This document shows positions 17,689 through 26,175 of a stretch of DNA of 64,000 nucleotides, piece after piece. Positions within the stretch are counted from its first letter, which is position 1, and every line of letters starts with the position of its first letter. Source of the DNA: Methanolobus mangrovi (GTDB lineage Archaea; Halobacteriota; Methanosarcinia; Methanosarcinales; Methanosarcinaceae); the NCBI RefSeq assembly GCF_031312535.1, contig NZ_CP133594.1, positions 2,275,934 to 2,339,933 on the forward strand, given 5' to 3'. The translations under genes were made by a program, and so were the position numbers. Below the pieces are notes generated by a model. The model did not search any database and had not been told where the DNA came from. It saw only the letters and a program-made list of their open reading frames with translations.

Positions 17689-18192
17689 TTACACAAGCCG
17701 GATAATATCCTTTGACGGTGAGTATATTTCTCCTGCCTGTAACATTTTTTTGAGAATATCGTCGAATCTGTCCTCATCAACGTCCAGATCAATGGCCTTT
17801 TTTTTCAGTTCACCATAAAGCATCTGTTTGTCATTGGAACGGAGTACGTTAAGTATCAGTTCATCTGCTTTTTTCTTTCTTTGAGAAACTCTATTGTCAA
17901 TGAAACATCCTGTCTTCTCACCGATATCCAGGCCAAATGCCTGATATTCGGTTCCTGGACCTTTCTCATTGTCAGCCGGAATAGTATATGTTTCATTTTC
18001 CACTATACTGGCCTGTACCTGCGTCCTGAAGGATATTGCTTCGTTAAGTTCCTCTGCTGAAAATAAGATGCGTAACTTCCTTAATGTTAGTGTTGCATCA
18101 CACCTCTGGCAACGGGTGGTCTTTGAGCTTTCCAGCTCTATGATCTGTGCATTCTTCCTGCATTTAGTGCATATAACAACTCCGTATGCCAT
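17689..18192 (-). CDS. Zinc-ribbon plus winged-helix protein (DUF5817-like)
   Basis: From ATG 18192 the protein begins MAYGVVICTKC, with a CxxC...CxxC zinc ribbon (CTKC, CQRC) in the first 35 residues. The last 60 residues resemble a winged helix (LILNVLRSNDKQMLYGELKKKAI, then ILKKMLQAGEIYSP), similar to the C-terminal domain of archaeal MCM or regulators. This suggests nucleic-acid binding. The longer frame from 18234 adds 14 residues that do not look conserved. The gene is divergent from rimI. Confidence 0.75.
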   Translation of the reverse strand: MAYGVVICTKCRKNAQIIELESSKTTRCQRCDATLTLRKLRILFSAEELNEAISFRTQVQASIVENETYTIPADNEKGPGTEYQAFGLDIGEKTGCFIDNRVSQRKKKADELILNVLRSNDKQMLYGELKKKAIDLDVDEDRFDDILKKMLQAGEIYSPSKDIIRLV

Positions 18193-18266
18193 CGGCAACT
18201 TCTTAGTATGTATCCTATAAATAGTAAGCCTCACAGAGAAGAGAACCTAAAAACAAATCAAATGAT

Positions 18267-18692
18267 ATGATGATAAGAAGAGCATTGATCTCAGATATAC
18301 CTGAAATTGTAGAAATAGAGGATTGTTCCTTTAAGGTACCTTGGCCTGATTTTCTTTTCAAGGCACACCTTAGTAATCCCGGGTTTCTTGTTTATGAGGA
18401 TGATCGGGTACTTGGTTATGCAATAGTCAGCGCATCGGATGATAAGAGAAAAGCTCACCTGCAGAGTATTGCTGTTCACAGGGACTACAGGCGGCAGGGA
18501 ATTGCAAGCAAACTGCTTGAATGGTGTATTGACCTTGTGAAGCTTTATGGTTTTAACAAAATGATGCTTGAGGTGAGGGAGAATAACACTGCAGCCCAAC
18601 TTTTCTATTCCAAGAATGGCTTTATAGTAGAGGGGAAGATAGACGGTTATTATCTTGATGATAATGCCATTGTGATGTGCAGGGAGATATGA
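18267..18692 (+). CDS. rimI: RimI-type N-alpha acetyltransferase
   Basis: This is a 141-residue GNAT enzyme. Motif A is LQSIAVHRDYRRQGIASKLLEW and motif B is MMLEVRENNTAAQLFYSKNGF, both closely RimI/ArdI-like. In archaea RimI homologues acetylate protein N-termini broadly. The region 18211-18220 (CTATAAATAG) can act as TATA box for this gene. The downstream gene is convergent, 1 nt away. Confidence 0.93.
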   Translation: MMIRRALISDIPEIVEIEDCSFKVPWPDFLFKAHLSNPGFLVYEDDRVLGYAIVSASDDKRKAHLQSIAVHRDYRRQGIASKLLEWCIDLVKLYGFNKMMLEVRENNTAAQLFYSKNGFIVEGKIDGYYLDDNAIVMCREI

Positions 18693-18693
18693 G

Positions 18694-19353
18694 TTATTTC
18701 CCAAATCTTCTCTGGCGTTTTTGAAAATCCCTTATTATCCTGATTATGTCCATTTTCCTCAGGTCATGCCAGTTGACATCGGTGAAGTAAAATTCAGAAT
18801 ATATTGATTGCCATATCAAAAAATCGGACAGATGCTTTCCTCCGGAACGGATGAAGAGGTCCGGTTCGTATTTCATCACAAGATTGGATTCTATATCTTT
18901 TTCGCTTATTTCCGATGCTTTGATCTTCCCTTCTTTTACCTTTTTAAGTATTGAGATCACTGCATTTGTAACTTCCCTGCGCCCGCCGAAACCAACAGAA
19001 ACGTAGACCTGAACTCCTTTTCCTTCCTTCTTTGAGCTGACATCTCCGTTTTCCTCATATATCTCATATCCTACGTCATTAGGTGTTTTCGAAAGGATCT
19101 CTTTGAGCTTTGAGGTCAATTTGTCTATCATTTCAGATTTGAGTATTTCCTCGGTGTCCAGCACGTCAATGTAGATGCTGGCAATCTTTACTCCGAGCTG
19201 TCTGCACCAGAGGATGTAATCTTTGAGTTTTTTGAAACCGCCTTTTTGCAGCAGGTCGGTTTCAGAGAGTACCAGGGATACGTGCTCGGGGCTGGGATAC
19301 TTCGTGACCTGCTGTAACAGGTGCTTCTCATAGAAGGAAGTTACAAAGCTCAT
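18694..19353 (-). CDS. cis-Prenyltransferase homologue lacking the catalytic DGNRR region
   Basis: The 219-residue protein belongs to the UppS/cis-prenyltransferase fold: LKDYILWCRQLGVKIASIYI, VSVGFGGRREVTNAV and PDLFIRSGGKHLSDFLIWQSIYSEFYF match family blocks. Where active enzymes have the DGNRRWA motif with the catalytic aspartate, it reads VLSETDLLQKGG. It keeps an RxG motif. It resembles NgBR-type partner subunits of heteromeric cis-prenyltransferases, so it probably needs a second, catalytic subunit from elsewhere in the genome. It is 26 nt downstream of the GTPase gene on the same strand. Confidence 0.82.
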   Translation of the reverse strand: MSFVTSFYEKHLLQQVTKYPSPEHVSLVLSETDLLQKGGFKKLKDYILWCRQLGVKIASIYIDVLDTEEILKSEMIDKLTSKLKEILSKTPNDVGYEIYEENGDVSSKKEGKGVQVYVSVGFGGRREVTNAVISILKKVKEGKIKASEISEKDIESNLVMKYEPDLFIRSGGKHLSDFLIWQSIYSEFYFTDVNWHDLRKMDIIRIIRDFQKRQRRFGK

Positions 19354-19379
19354 GATATCCTGATACTTTGCTTTGATCT

Positions 19380-20564
19380 TTATTTTGCAGTGGAGACTAT
19401 CTTCACGACATCTCCGTCGTTGAGTTCGTGCTTTTCCCCAAGTCGCATCTTTGTTTTCCCATCCACTGCATAGAGGAATCTGTCACCGATGTCGGAATGT
19501 ACCCTATATGCGAGGTTGTGTGCATTGGAGCCTTTTTTCATGAGGAATGCATCAGGTAACATTCTTCCGTTCTTGTCGGTCCACTTTCCTTCATCTTCTA
19601 CCGGATAAACGATTATGAGGTCAAGAAGCTCAAAAACAGCTTTGTTGATACAATTTTGTATGCCGGTGCCATCCATTTTCTGTATGAGGGTGCGTACATT
19701 CTCAAGTCCTTTTTTCTGGGCAGCGTTGAGCTCTTCAGACAGGATGGTGAAGTCCTGATCTCCCGGTTCGTATTTTATGGCATGACCCTTGGATGCTGAC
19801 CTGAGCACAAGTTCTGCGGCTGCGCTGGTGGGCACTACCATCTGGTCAAGTGCCTGCAGGTTGGTGATGTTCTCTGGTGGTGCAACATCTGTTTTGTTGG
19901 CGGCGATTATCATTGGCTTGCTCATGATGCGGATCACGTCACAGAAATGAATGATGTCCTCCTCGGTCCATTTTGTAAGATGGTTCCTGTCCAGATTGCA
20001 TTCGTTAAGGGCACGACTGATATGGTGCTCGTCCACACCTGCTCCGACAAGCTGGTCTGCAAGTATGTGCTCTATGGAGAGTCCTTCTGCCTGTATCTTG
20101 CGTGACAGTTTTGTCCAGTTCCTCATGATTATGCTATAGATCCACATGGTGAGTTCACGGTTGAGAAAATCAATGTCACCAAGAGGGTCGTGGTCTCCGA
20201 TATCAACCGGATTTCCTTCTATGTCAGTGCCACCTGAGGCATCTATCACGTGGATGATTGCCTGTGCCTGCCTCAGGTCGTCGAGGAAGGTGTTACCAAG
20301 CCCGCGCCCTTGGTGCGCATCAGGTACCAGGCCTGCAACGTCTATGAGTTCGATAGGAACGTAACGTATTCCATCAGAACAGTTGCCACAGCGCTTGTCA
20401 CGGCTTACGCAGGGGCACTGCGCCCTTACGTATGTTACTCCTTTGTTTGCATGAATTGTTGTGAATGGATAATTTGCTATCTCCACGTCTGCCAGTGTTG
20501 CAGCCTTGAAGAATGTGGATTTCCCTGCATTGGGTTTCCCCGCAAGTCCTATTGTCATCGACAT
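19380..20564 (-). CDS. YchF/Obg-related GTP-binding protein with TGS domain
   Basis: This is a 394-residue P-loop NTPase: G1 GKPNAGKSTF, G3 DVAGLVPDAHQGRG, G4 AANKTD, and a C-terminal TGS domain (YRVHSDIGDRFLYAV). Archaeal proteins of this type form the YchF-related translation-associated group. It carries a cysteine-rich insertion after switch I (CPCVSRDKRCGNC) that could bind zinc. ATG 20564 and 20558 are both possible starts. Binding partners are probably ribosomal. Confidence 0.92.
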   Translation of the reverse strand: MSMTIGLAGKPNAGKSTFFKAATLADVEIANYPFTTIHANKGVTYVRAQCPCVSRDKRCGNCSDGIRYVPIELIDVAGLVPDAHQGRGLGNTFLDDLRQAQAIIHVIDASGGTDIEGNPVDIGDHDPLGDIDFLNRELTMWIYSIIMRNWTKLSRKIQAEGLSIEHILADQLVGAGVDEHHISRALNECNLDRNHLTKWTEEDIIHFCDVIRIMSKPMIIAANKTDVAPPENITNLQALDQMVVPTSAAAELVLRSASKGHAIKYEPGDQDFTILSEELNAAQKKGLENVRTLIQKMDGTGIQNCINKAVFELLDLIIVYPVEDEGKWTDKNGRMLPDAFLMKKGSNAHNLAYRVHSDIGDRFLYAVDGKTKMRLGEKHELNDGDVVKIVSTAK

Positions 20565-20710
20565 GGATAGTAATCAGTCTTGCAGCATTTAACTTTTATT
20601 GATTGTGCACATATCTGTCAATGGGGAGGGAAGCTAGAACTGGCATGAATTGTCACACCCCAACCAATAATCTTTATATGCGAGAAAGACATTAGAGCAT
20701 GAACCTTGTT

Positions 20711-20782
20711 GTCCCGGTAGGGTAATGGATATCCTTGAGGCCTGCGGAGCCTTAGATCCGAGTTCGATCCTCGGTCGGGACG
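20711..20782 (+). tRNA. tRNA-Arg (GCG)
   Basis: The acceptor GTCCCGG pairs with TCGGGAC. The T arm is CCGAG-TTCGATC-CTCGG, and the anticodon stem GAGGC/GCCTT holds the loop CTGCGGA with anticodon GCG at 20744-20746. The discriminator is G and CCA is not encoded. No intron is present. A TATA box, CTTTATATG, lies at about 20671-20679. Confidence 0.93.
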
Positions 20783-20956
20783 TAACTTCTTATTTTTGCT
20801 ATATTTTTTGTTACAAGTTTAATTTCTAATCTCTATTGCTTTTGCTATAAAATTCTACTGTTGCGAGAAAAAAGCATGGTATATCTATTGCGTGGTTCCT
20901 GAAGTCTATCTTAAAATTTTAGATGGTTGCAGGAGACATTTTCAGATATAATTTTA

Positions 20957-21214
20957 TCACAGTTGGTCTGCTAAATCTATTATAACAGCATCTCCAATGG
21001 TTTCAGACTGAATTTTAGCACCGGCTATTATAGAAATCACGCCTGAAATTACTTCATCCTTGTTGCTTTTATATTCTAAAATAGGATTGGCTGTTTCATA
21101 AGAGGTCATAGCCATTATGTATTCTTCACCCTCATATTCAGTAACATATAATTGAATTATTTTATCAACGTTTATGTATGAACCATTCAGTGTTGTAATG
21201 TAGACAGTATACAT
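20957..21214 (-). CDS. Small hypothetical protein (85 residues)
   Basis: I do not recognise this protein. It is acidic and beta-rich (MYTVYITTLNGSYINVDKI; later EYIMAMTSYETANPI) and ends with VIIDLADQL, without membrane segments or cysteines. GGGGAG lies 7 nt before the ATG on the minus strand, which supports translation. Base composition is AT-rich like the surrounding orphan-gene patch. The 174 bases between it and the tRNA hold no other gene. Confidence 0.55.
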   Translation of the reverse strand: MYTVYITTLNGSYINVDKIIQLYVTEYEGEEYIMAMTSYETANPILEYKSNKDEVISGVISIIAGAKIQSETIGDAVIIDLADQL

Positions 21215-21337
21215 TTTAATCTCCCCATTAACTATTATGTTCTATATTAATTCATAAAGTTTGTTCCTGAATCCTTGTACCAAAATGCCTCTGCTTGATT
21301 CGCCTTATTTAAATACGATTTTTTCCATTCTACTACT

Positions 21338-22147
21338 ATGGGTACTCCAGACATTGACACATACATCAAAGAAGCAGAAGTTATCGAAAAGATGTATATG
21401 GAGTTGCTGGAAGGTACCACTCAAAAAAGGATCAAGCGTATCGATGACGGTTCTACGGGGTTACAGAACGTCGAGTACAGGATATGCGTGATCAATTCCA
21501 AGAACGAGATTCTGCAACATGCTCTTTTGGAAAGGTATGGGAATTGGTATGAAAGCTGCCGGAACCTTGTTCAGAAATATACAGGCATGAGCAGGAGTTC
21601 TAAATATGATGATCTTGCAGGGTTGCACGAAACTACATTGAAGCTCATTGATCTGAAAGACCCTGCCAGCAATTCCAATGAGAAAAAACATCTGAGAAAA
21701 GAATTTATCGCTTGTTTTGATGCTCATGTCCGGATTCTTCACTCAATAGGACCTCGGATAGCTTCAGCAAGAAACACCCACATAAGTTTGGTCGCAGCAG
21801 ACAAGATATATTCTGAACTTGACGAAGCCGAAACTCTGTATGATCAAGGGTCCATTCGTAATTCATGTATCATCGCCGGAAATGCTCTTGAAAGATACCT
21901 GAAGATGCGATGTGAAGTTTGTGAGATCGAATTGGAGCCGGAGGATACACTGCTTGCAATGGCCCGGAAACTTCACGAATCGAATAAGGCATATGACTTT
22001 GATTTGGAGATGCATGGGATTATAGAGCATCTTGTGGATTTAAGGGATAAATGTGTCAATGTTGATGAGGGTGAAGAGCTGCAGGAAGATTGGTTAAGAG
22101 AATTGATTGACCGGATCAGGGAACTTACCTTTATGACATTTTGTTAA
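21338..22147 (+). CDS. HEPN-like helical protein of unknown function
   Basis: This is a 269-residue, mostly helical, charged protein. The C-terminal part resembles a HEPN/DUF4145-like bundle: GSIRNSCIIAGNALERYLKMRCE, followed by EHLVDLRDKCVN at the position where HEPN nucleases carry RxxxxH. Here the histidine is replaced by asparagine, so nuclease activity is doubtful. A TATTTAAATA promoter box at about 21305-21314 lies some 25 nt before the ATG, which suggests a leaderless mRNA. It has no obvious partner gene. Confidence 0.65.
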   Translation: MGTPDIDTYIKEAEVIEKMYMELLEGTTQKRIKRIDDGSTGLQNVEYRICVINSKNEILQHALLERYGNWYESCRNLVQKYTGMSRSSKYDDLAGLHETTLKLIDLKDPASNSNEKKHLRKEFIACFDAHVRILHSIGPRIASARNTHISLVAADKIYSELDEAETLYDQGSIRNSCIIAGNALERYLKMRCEVCEIELEPEDTLLAMARKLHESNKAYDFDLEMHGIIEHLVDLRDKCVNVDEGEELQEDWLRELIDRIRELTFMTFC

Positions 22148-22319
22148 ATTTGGTATTTCCCTTTGGTGGCTTAGGGTTCGTGATCAGGATGGATTCATGG
22201 ATTGATTTGTAACCTCTAAATCCATACGGCTTTAATTATATCTCGTGTTTTATTACAAGCAACATTATAAAAATATGTGGAAAAGTTTAACACTTCTGAC
22301 GATATAGATTATTAGTGGG

Positions 22320-22440
22320 GTTTGCCGATAGTGGGGACTATCCGGTATATTCAGACAAAAATGGTTGTCCGATAGCTGTGGGTATCGTTTGCTGGTACAG
22401 ACATCGAAACACATCAACCTCAGGACGAGAGTGAGTTCAT
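22320..22440 (+). ncRNA. Structured leader upstream of the DUF5658-like gene
   Basis: Two hairpins lie in tandem in the 293-nt gap before the small membrane protein gene: GATAGT-GGGG-ACTATC at 22327-22342, and CGATA-GCTGTGGG-TATCG at 22370-22387. The similar CGATAG stems with G-rich loops suggest a repeated RNA element. It could be a 5' UTR element or a short ncRNA. Nothing else is seen in 22148-22320. Confidence 0.35.
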
Positions 22441-22737
22441 ATGTCATTTGTAAGGGATATCATACCTGTATTGATTTTGTACATAATAGGTGATACCATA
22501 ACCACATTCTATGCATTGGGGACGGGTGTGTTCTATGAAGGAAATCCTATTCTGTTCCATCTCTTCAAAATATATGGGTACAGTTTCCTGATACCTCTAA
22601 AATTGGGTTTCATATTCCTGTTATATCATGTCTACAGGAATGCAGACCGCTATTACTGGAACATCACAAGATATTCCGTATCATGTATTGGTCTTCTTGC
22701 GACTGCAAGCAACATGATGGCAGTCCTCTGCCATTAA
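22441..22737 (+). CDS. Small integral membrane protein (DUF5658-like)
   Basis: The 98 residues contain three transmembrane helices. The first loop motif GDTITTFYALGTGVFYEGNPILF is the hallmark of the DUF5658 membrane proteins frequent in archaea. Function is unknown. The ATG follows GAGAGTGAG. It is convergent with the next small membrane protein gene, 14 nt away. Confidence 0.7.
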   Translation: MSFVRDIIPVLILYIIGDTITTFYALGTGVFYEGNPILFHLFKIYGYSFLIPLKLGFIFLLYHVYRNADRYYWNITRYSVSCIGLLATASNMMAVLCH

Positions 22738-22751
22738 AATATAAGCTGGAT

Positions 22752-23048
22752 TTAGACATTGCCGACCATGATCAACAAGGCAATGAATGCGAGGATTCCC
22801 AGCAGGAAAATTCCTCCGAGTGCCAGAAGGATCTTCTTTCTTTGCTTTTCCTCTTCAACTGTCATTGGCAAAGGATGAGGGTTATGCTTTTTCTCCAGGT
22901 ACGTTCCAATTCCCACTCCGATGGCTACACCAATTGCCGGGCCGATGGCAATCATACCTAACAAAAGACCTATCGGAATACCAAGGGGGATGCCTATGAC
23001 CATGCCAATTGCTATAAAATGGCCTTTTGGATACCTTTTCTCCTCCAT
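22752..23048 (-). CDS. Small glycine-rich membrane protein
   Basis: This 98-residue protein is not assigned to a family. It has one long Gly/Ile/Pro-rich hydrophobic region (about residues 10-48), repeating IGIPLGIPIGLLLG and IGPAIGVAIGVGIG. A short charged linker with HNPHPLP follows, and then a second transmembrane helix (ILLALGGIFLLGILAFIALLI). The Gly-zipper pattern suggests helix packing or oligomerisation. The promoter side (23049-23090) is AT-rich with TATAAATAT at 23072-23081. Confidence 0.6.
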   Translation of the reverse strand: MEEKRYPKGHFIAIGMVIGIPLGIPIGLLLGMIAIGPAIGVAIGVGIGTYLEKKHNPHPLPMTVEEEKQRKKILLALGGIFLLGILAFIALLIMVGNV

Positions 23049-23410
23049 GACAATAACTTATCATTTGAGTATATAAATATTGTTTATCTTCAACATCGTG
23101 TGTGATCTCAACAATAATGTCTCATTGATTCCCTGGGTTCTAAATGAAAGCTGATACTTGAAAACCACGTCATGCAACATCATCCATATTTATATCCATA
23201 ATACGATCAGTAAATTTGAACAAGTTTTTAATGAAGTCCTGTGTAAATTTACCATATAATCCTTAGGGGATCATTTTTGATGAAAGATAAATTTTGTTTT
23301 CTATTTTGCTGGTGCTTGGTGATTTTACAGGTAAATCCATAACATCATATTTTTATATAATAAAAAAGATAGTTATTATGTATATGACCGTTTGTAACTT
23401 TGAGGGAACC
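23049..23410. other. Intergenic stretch with divergent promoters and one possible micro-ORF
   Basis: The left end has TATAAATAT (about 23072) serving the minus-strand gene. The stretch also contains a possible 20-codon plus-strand ORF at 23280-23342 (ATG after AGGGGATC) with three cysteines, and TTTTTATATAATA at about 23350, a plausible TATA box for the next gene. No tRNA, repeat or longer gene was found. Confidence 0.4.
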
Positions 23411-23566
23411 ATGAAGGAACAAGATGAACAGAAATTTGATGAGTTCAGGGAAATGTTCTCCCGATATCTGGATACAGATGACCTTTCAGAACAGGAATTC
23501 GAACTCAGATGCAATATGATCAATTTCGTTAAAAGTGCCTGCATCCAGACACTCATCTCATACTAG
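23411..23566 (+). CDS. Small acidic protein (51 residues)
   Basis: I do not recognise it. From ATG 23411, with GAGGGA just upstream, it encodes an acidic helical peptide (MKEQDEQKFDEFREMF, then DLSEQEFELRCNM) ending KSACIQTLISY. The longer frame from 23294 starts with a hydrophobic stretch encoded by the AT-rich promoter region and is less likely. The size and composition fit small regulatory or structural proteins of methanogens. Confidence 0.5.
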   Translation: MKEQDEQKFDEFREMFSRYLDTDDLSEQEFELRCNMINFVKSACIQTLISY

Positions 23567-23725
23567 GCCTGTAAACTGGAGCTTGCTAACATTTAAGCCT
23601 GCTTGCATGTAAAGCGTTGGCTATCTATTTTCCTTGGCTTTTGGCTTTTTTTATCTGAACCTTGAGCAATGTTTATTTGCATAAAAGAACATTTTTAATT
23701 AGGGTTTATTGTCCCGGGTGTGAAA

Positions 23726-24133
23726 ATGCAGGAAATCAACATATATACTGAAAAAATAGGCAAGAACACTTTCAGGTCATCTGACATCCCTCTCGTTTTG
23801 AAAGTCTTGCGGCAGGATGCAAAAACCGGTTTGATCGGGTTAACAAAGGATGATATTCAATTGTTTCAGGTATATACATTTGCTCTGCAGCAGTTGGAAC
23901 TCGCAGGTGGGACTAGCTCTTCGGAAGTTCATGCAGGGGACTGGAGGCAAACAGTAGATGATCTTTCCACCCTCAAGCAGGTAATTGATGAAATGGAGCA
24001 GAAGGAAATTATCTCGAATGTTGCGTGGAATGCCGGTGGCATGGCCATTTTTGATATTCCTGATAAGAAAATGTACAAAACATTTGTATATAGTATAATA
24101 CTTGGTCATCTGGATAAATTATATGGCAGGTGA
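23726..24133 (+). CDS. Hypothetical protein (135 residues)
   Basis: I cannot assign it to a family. It is a soluble, mixed alpha/beta protein with DIPLVLKVLRQDAKTGLIGLTKDDI near the start and WNAGGMAIFDIPDKKMYK before a C-terminal helix. The ATG at 23726 has GGGTG 5 nt upstream and is preferred over GTG 23720. No partner gene lies beside it; the thermosome promoter follows downstream. Confidence 0.55.
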   Translation: MQEINIYTEKIGKNTFRSSDIPLVLKVLRQDAKTGLIGLTKDDIQLFQVYTFALQQLELAGGTSSSEVHAGDWRQTVDDLSTLKQVIDEMEQKEIISNVAWNAGGMAIFDIPDKKMYKTFVYSIILGHLDKLYGR

Positions 24134-24264
24134 TAATGCCTGCTATTAAGGCTTTTTATTTTGATTTTGAAAGGAACCCACTGTTATATAATATAGATTA
24201 TATCTCTTATTTAGATATATGTGGCCTGCATTCTTCTGAAAACCATCTGTTTTTCACTAGTTAT

Positions 24265-24366
24265 CTTTATATAGAACCGCCTGCATTTAGATTGAGCAGT
24301 ACGAGTAAGAGTACTCAATTATGACTAATATTACTCTATTATAGAATTTATTATTATTAGGAGGTT
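24265..24366 (+). promoter_or_regulatory. Thermosome promoter and leader
   Basis: CTTTATATA at 24265-24273 is a good TATA box. About 25 nt downstream is the likely transcript start (near 24298), giving a leader of roughly 70 nt that ends in AGGAGGTT (24359-24366), 5 nt before the TTG start. The stretch from 24134 holds no convincing gene. Confidence 0.6.
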
Positions 24367-24371
24367 AAAAA

Positions 24372-25982
24372 TTGGCAGGACAGCCTACATACGCTTTAGG
24401 GAACAGTGGCCGTGCAAGAGATGCCCAGAGCATTAACATACTTGCAGGCAAAGCAGTTGCACGCGCAGTAAGGACCACCCTTGGTCCAAAAGGTATGGAC
24501 AAGATGCTTGTTGATGGACTTGGAGATATCGTCATCACTAACGATGGTGCCACTATCCTCAGGGAAATGGACATCGAACACCCAGCTGCAAAGATGGTGG
24601 TTGAAGTTTCAAAGGCACAGGATGATGAGGTTGGCGATGGTACAACAACAGCAGCTGTACTTACAGGAGAACTTCTCACAATGGCAGAGGAGCTTATTGC
24701 AAAGGGAGTTCACCCAACAATCATTGCAACTGGTTACAGACATGCCGCAAAGAAGGCTATTGAGATATTGAAGACCATCACTATCGAAGTTTCCAAGGAC
24801 GACAGGGAAACCCTGAAGAAACTGGCAAAGACCTCCCTCACAGGAAAGGCTGCCGGAGAATACAAGGACTTCCTTGCTGAGATCGCTCTTGATGCAGTAC
24901 TTTCAGTTGCAGAAGAAACTGATGAAGGCATCACAGTCGATGTAGGCGATATCACTATCGAGAAACGTGAAGGCGGTAGTATCCTTGACACCGAACTTAT
25001 CACAGGTCTTGTAATTGATAAGGAAAGGGTCAGACCTAACATGCCAAAGAAGATCGAGAACGCAAAGATTCTCCTTGCAAGCTTTGCAATTGAGTTCCAG
25101 AAGATCGAGAAAACTGCAGAGATAAAGATCACCTCACCTGACCAGATGCAGCTCTTCGTTGAACAGGAAGAGAAAATGGTCAAGGAAATGGTAGACAAGA
25201 TCGTTGCAAGTGGCGCAAACGTAGTCTTCTGCCAGAAGGGCATTGATGATCTTGCACAGTACTATCTTGAGAAAGCTGGTATCTATGCCTGCAGAAGGAT
25301 CACAAAGAGCGACCTTCAGAAGCTTGCAAAGGCAACAGGTGCAACACTTTTCCAGGATGTAACTGACATCAGGCCAGAGGACCTTGGTTCAGCTGAGTCT
25401 GTAGAAGAAAAGAACCTCCATGGTTCAAAGATGACATTCTTCCTCGGATGTAAGGAAGAAAAGACTGCATCAGTCATTCTCCACGGTGGTACAACACACA
25501 TAGTTGACAGTCTTAAGCGCGCACTGAACGATGCACTTTGTGTCATTGGTGTAGCACTGGAAGACCGCAGCATTGTTGCTGGTGGCGGTTCCCCGGAGAT
25601 CGAGCTTGCGCTCAGGCTCAGGGAATATGCATCAACACTTAAGGGCAGAGAGCAGCTCGCAGTCGCTAAGTTTGCAGAAGCATTCGAAATCATTCCTCAG
25701 ACCCTCGCAGAAAATGCAGGTCTTGACCCAATAGACAAGCTTGTCGAGCTTCGTTCACAGCACGAGCAGGGTAACAAGAACATGGGTCTCGATGTCTATA
25801 CCGGAAAGGTCATAGACATGTATGAGAACGATGTCCTCGAACCACTCAGAATAAAGACCCAGGCAATCAATGCAGCTACCGAAGCAACAGTCATGATCCT
25901 CAGGATCGATGATGTTGTAGCAGCAAGCGGCAGAGGCGGCGCAATGCCACCAGGTATGCCACAGCCTGATATGGATATGTAA
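24372..25982 (+). CDS. thsA: Thermosome (group II chaperonin) subunit
   Basis: The 536-residue chaperonin subunit folds proteins in an ATP-driven double ring. Signatures are [45 protein letters not shown] (nucleotide site with catalytic aspartates) and, in the C-terminal half, [15 protein letters not shown]. The C-terminal tail is the Gly/Met-rich [15 protein letters not shown]. Translation starts with TTG after a very strong Shine-Dalgarno. Methanosarcinaceae often have several paralogues; which one this is cannot be told. Confidence 0.97.
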   Translation: MAGQPTYALGNSGRARDAQSINILAGKAVARAVRTTLGPKGMDKMLVDGLGDIVITNDGATILREMDIEHPAAKMVVEVSKAQDDEVGDGTTTAAVLTGELLTMAEELIAKGVHPTIIATGYRHAAKKAIEILKTITIEVSKDDRETLKKLAKTSLTGKAAGEYKDFLAEIALDAVLSVAEETDEGITVDVGDITIEKREGGSILDTELITGLVIDKERVRPNMPKKIENAKILLASFAIEFQKIEKTAEIKITSPDQMQLFVEQEEKMVKEMVDKIVASGANVVFCQKGIDDLAQYYLEKAGIYACRRITKSDLQKLAKATGATLFQDVTDIRPEDLGSAESVEEKNLHGSKMTFFLGCKEEKTASVILHGGTTHIVDSLKRALNDALCVIGVALEDRSIVAGGGSPEIELALRLREYASTLKGREQLAVAKFAEAFEIIPQTLAENAGLDPIDKLVELRSQHEQGNKNMGLDVYTGKVIDMYENDVLEPLRIKTQAINAATEATVMILRIDDVVAASGRGGAMPPGMPQPDMDM

Positions 25983-26077
25983 GTTTTCTTTTCTGTGCAG
26001 GATCTTCCTGCACATCATTATCTTTTATTTCTGTAATTTCTGCTATTTGTTGTATTCTTGCATAAGGATTATATATT

Positions 26078-26110
26078 TTGTAAACCACACAATGAATATA
26101 CGGTTAACAA
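26078..26110 (+). promoter_or_regulatory. BirA-type biotin operator
   Basis: TTGTAAACC (26078-26086), a 15-nt spacer and GGTTAACAA (26102-26110) match the conserved biotin operator (TTGTAAACC-N15/16-GGTTTACAA) with one changed base. It lies immediately upstream of a TATA-like AATATATAAG (26113-26120) that serves bioY. Repression by a BirA with a DNA-binding domain is inferred from this match and from the downstream gene. Confidence 0.75.
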
Positions 26111-26175
26111 TAATATATAAGTAACCGATATTCGATGATAGGATATATGTTCTATATTTTGTGTTTGGTGAATCT

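Noticed and set aside
24130-24324. 64-codon frame before the thermosome gene
   Set aside because: It overlaps the thermosome TATA box, has no conserved pattern and no good ribosome site of its own.
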